Assembly (NCBI GenBank): GCA_014218215.1
Contig: CP043652.1
Location: forward strand, 806,001-870,000
DNA length: 64,000 bases
Direction of reading: 5' to 3'
DNA from: Geodermatophilaceae bacterium NBWT11
GTDB taxonomy: Bacteria > Actinomycetota > Actinomycetes > Mycobacteriales > Geodermatophilaceae
Under the pieces are notes generated by a model. It was not told the DNA's origin. It searched no databases and saw nothing but the letters and a program-made list of their open reading frames with translations. Below, piece after piece: positions 62,549 to 64,000 of this stretch. The translations under genes were made by a program, and so were the position numbers. Position 1 is the stretch's first letter. Each line of letters starts with the position of its first letter.

Positions 62549-63472
62549 TCATGACGGTACAGCACGGTCTTCGTACCGGACCCGCGCTCCGGACGCCTCG
62601 ACCGCCAGGTCCAGCACCTCCCAGCCGGCCGGCACGACGGTGCGGACCAGGGCGGCGTCCTCCGGTCCGGCATCGAGCACGAGCACGCTCGGCCCGGCCC
62701 CGGAGACCACGGCCGCGTGCCCGGCGTCGCGCAGGTCGGCGACCAGCGCAGCGGTGTCGGGCATGGCCGCGGCGCGGGGACCCTGGTGCAGGCGGTCCCC
62801 GGTCGCCTCGAGCAGGAACTGCGGTGCAGCCGTCAGGGCGTGCACCAGCAGCGCTGCCCGCCCGGCGTTGTACGCGGCGTCCTCGTGCGGGACCACCGAC
62901 GGCAGCAGACCGCGGGCCACGTGGGTGGACAGCGTCGTCGTCGGCACGCACACCAGCGGGGTGACCTGGGCGTGGACCGGGAGCGACACCGCCCGCGGGC
63001 CCTCGTCACCGGACCAGGACAGCGTCAACCCCCCGAGCAGGCAGGCGGCCACGTTGTCGGGGTGGCCCTCGATCGCGTCGGCGAGGGCGAGCACGCGGTC
63101 GTCGTCGACGCCGGTGACGGCCGGGCACAACGCCCAGGCCGCCAGGATGCCGGCGACGACGGCAGCCGCGGAGGAGCCGAGCCCCCGGCCCTGCGGGATG
63201 CCGTTGCGGGCGTGCAGGCGCAGGCCGGTCGGGAGCCAGCCCAGGTCGACGCACGCCGCGCGGAAGGCCCGCACGACCAGGTGGGACTCGTCGGTGGGCA
63301 GCTCGCCGGCGCCGACGCCCTCGACGACGACCTCGAGGCCGTCGGCGACGGAGACCTCCAGCTCGTCGAAGAGGGCCAGGGCGAGGCCGGCGCTGTCGAA
63401 GGCCGGACCGAGGTTGGCGCTGGTGGCCGGGACCCGGATGCGGACCGTCCCACCGTTCACGGCGGCGCTCAC
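62549..63472 (-). CDS. thrB: Homoserine kinase
   Basis: A 307-residue GHMP kinase that phosphorylates L-homoserine. The ATP-binding loop [14 protein letters not shown], the N-terminal [19 protein letters not shown] and the C-terminal [12 protein letters not shown] are intact. The GTG start overlaps the thrC stop (GTGA), so the pair is coupled. The expected gene before rho in actinobacteria is present; the 250-bp gap between thrB and rho holds the rho promoter and leader. Confidence 0.96.
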   Translation of the reverse strand: MSAAVNGGTVRIRVPATSANLGPAFDSAGLALALFDELEVSVADGLEVVVEGVGAGELPTDESHLVVRAFRAACVDLGWLPTGLRLHARNGIPQGRGLGSSAAAVVAGILAAWALCPAVTGVDDDRVLALADAIEGHPDNVAACLLGGLTLSWSGDEGPRAVSLPVHAQVTPLVCVPTTTLSTHVARGLLPSVVPHEDAAYNAGRAALLVHALTAAPQFLLEATGDRLHQGPRAAAMPDTAALVADLRDAGHAAVVSGAGPSVLVLDAGPEDAALVRTVVPAGWEVLDLAVEASGARVRYEDRAVPS

Positions 63473-64000
63473 AGGCCCAGCTGTGCGGCCGCGGCCTGCG
63501 CGTCGACCGGGATCGTCACCGGGGCCGGGGCCCCGGAGATGGCCCACTCCGGGTCCTTGAGCCCGTTGCCGGTCACCGTGCAGACGACCCGCTGGCCGGG
63601 CTCGAGCTCACCGGCAGCCGCCACCTGCAGCAGCCCGGCGACCGAGGCGGCCGAGGCGGGCTCCACGAAGACGGCCTCGGTGCGGGCCAGCAGCCGGTAG
63701 GCGGCCAGGATCGCCCGGTCGGTGACGGCGTCGATCCGCCCGCCGGAGTCGTCACGCGCGGTGAGCGCCTTGGCCCAGGAGGCCGGGTTGCCGATCCGGA
63801 TCGCGGTGGCGATCGTGCTCGGGTTCTCCACGACCGCGCCGTTGACGATGGGGGCCGAACCGGCGGCCTGGAAGCCCCACATCCGGGGCCGCTTCGTGGC
63901 CGGGCCGTCGTCGCAGTACTCCCGGTAGCCCTGCCAGTAGGCGGTGATGTTGCCGGCGTTGCCGACGGGCAGGCAGTGGATGTCCGGGGCGTCGCCGAGC
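63469..64000 (-). CDS. thrC: Threonine synthase (5' part outside window)
   Basis: The C-terminal 176 residues of a fold-type II PLP enzyme that converts O-phosphohomoserine to threonine. The segment starts in [16 protein letters not shown], where the glycine loop holding the PLP phosphate is visible, and continues with [18 protein letters not shown] and [13 protein letters not shown]. The PLP lysine lies outside the window. The C-terminus overlaps thrB. The order thrC-thrB is the standard actinobacterial threonine operon, with hom probably upstream. Confidence 0.95.
   Translation of the reverse strand, partial: LGDAPDIHCLPVGNAGNITAYWQGYREYCDDGPATKRPRMWGFQAAGSAPIVNGAVVENPSTIATAIRIGNPASWAKALTARDDSGGRIDAVTDRAILAAYRLLARTEAVFVEPASAASVAGLLQVAAAGELEPGQRVVCTVTGNGLKDPEWAISGAPAPVTIPVDAQAAAAQLGL

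Noticed and set aside
59785-62964. A 1059-codon open frame antisense to rho
   Set aside because: It mirrors the repetitive Arg/Asp region of rho. The Val/Ala/Gly repeats follow from codon bias on the other strand, and no domain is visible.

Overview
The window is about 72-75 % GC by eye and almost fully coding. Its gene content and order are those of a high-GC actinobacterium: thrC-thrB-rho-rpmE-prfA-prmC-tsaC-glyA-wecA-atp operon, with murA, nucS, a PduO-type adenosyltransferase and a separate-enzyme GlgE pathway. Family-level placement (Geodermatophilaceae or a relative) is an inference. No phage, insertion sequence, CRISPR array, tRNA or rRNA gene was recognised.

Layout. 1-7.2 kb: 5' part of an enoyl-CoA hydratase gene, a lone ABC ATPase, divergent glgX, cstA with its small partner YbdD, and an FHA-domain protein. 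7.2-18 kb: storage and capsular alpha-glucan metabolism, with glgP divergent from glgE-treS-mak-glgB. 18-22.5 kb: a lipoprotein zinc peptidase carrying a degenerate second copy of its domain, a thioredoxin/TPR protein, an NlpC/P60 hydrolase, and a lone DUF559-type nuclease gene bracketed by copies of one palindrome. 22.5-44.2 kb: acyl-CoA metabolism mixed with envelope and repair genes. It includes thiolase, meaB, methylmalonyl-CoA epimerase, ccr, a double-domain 3-hydroxyacyl-CoA dehydrogenase, an enoyl-CoA hydratase, the meaA-type B12 mutase and the adenosyltransferase, which together cover most of the ethylmalonyl-CoA pathway for acetyl-CoA assimilation. Between them lie a DivIVA-like protein, a membrane protein, a DUF4397/sortase pair, nucS, a dicarboxylate symporter and murA. 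44.2-56.8 kb: DUF2550, the ATP synthase operon (atpC detached from atpD), wecA, glyA, tsaC. 56.8-64 kb: a GH114 lipoprotein, prmC, prfA, rpmE, rho, thrB and the 3' part of thrC.

The most interesting signals are not genes. (1) One 12-bp palindrome, TACYSGCCRGTA, lies upstream of ccr, the 3-hydroxyacyl-CoA dehydrogenase and the meaA mutase and nowhere else I noticed, which suggests a dedicated repressor of the ethylmalonyl-CoA pathway encoded elsewhere. (2) A second palindrome brackets the DUF559 gene and its last copy forms the stop codon of that gene. (3) Four convergent gene pairs end on one shared CTAG tetranucleotide, which serves as TAG on both strands. (4) At least nine genes have a TANNNT box 6-8 nt before the start codon, which points to leaderless transcription. 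(5) atpC is separated from atpD by a strong hairpin, a new promoter-like site and a 71-residue gene.

Many start codons were moved downstream of the longest reading frame using family alignment, ribosome-binding sites or leaderless promoter spacing; each entry gives the reason.
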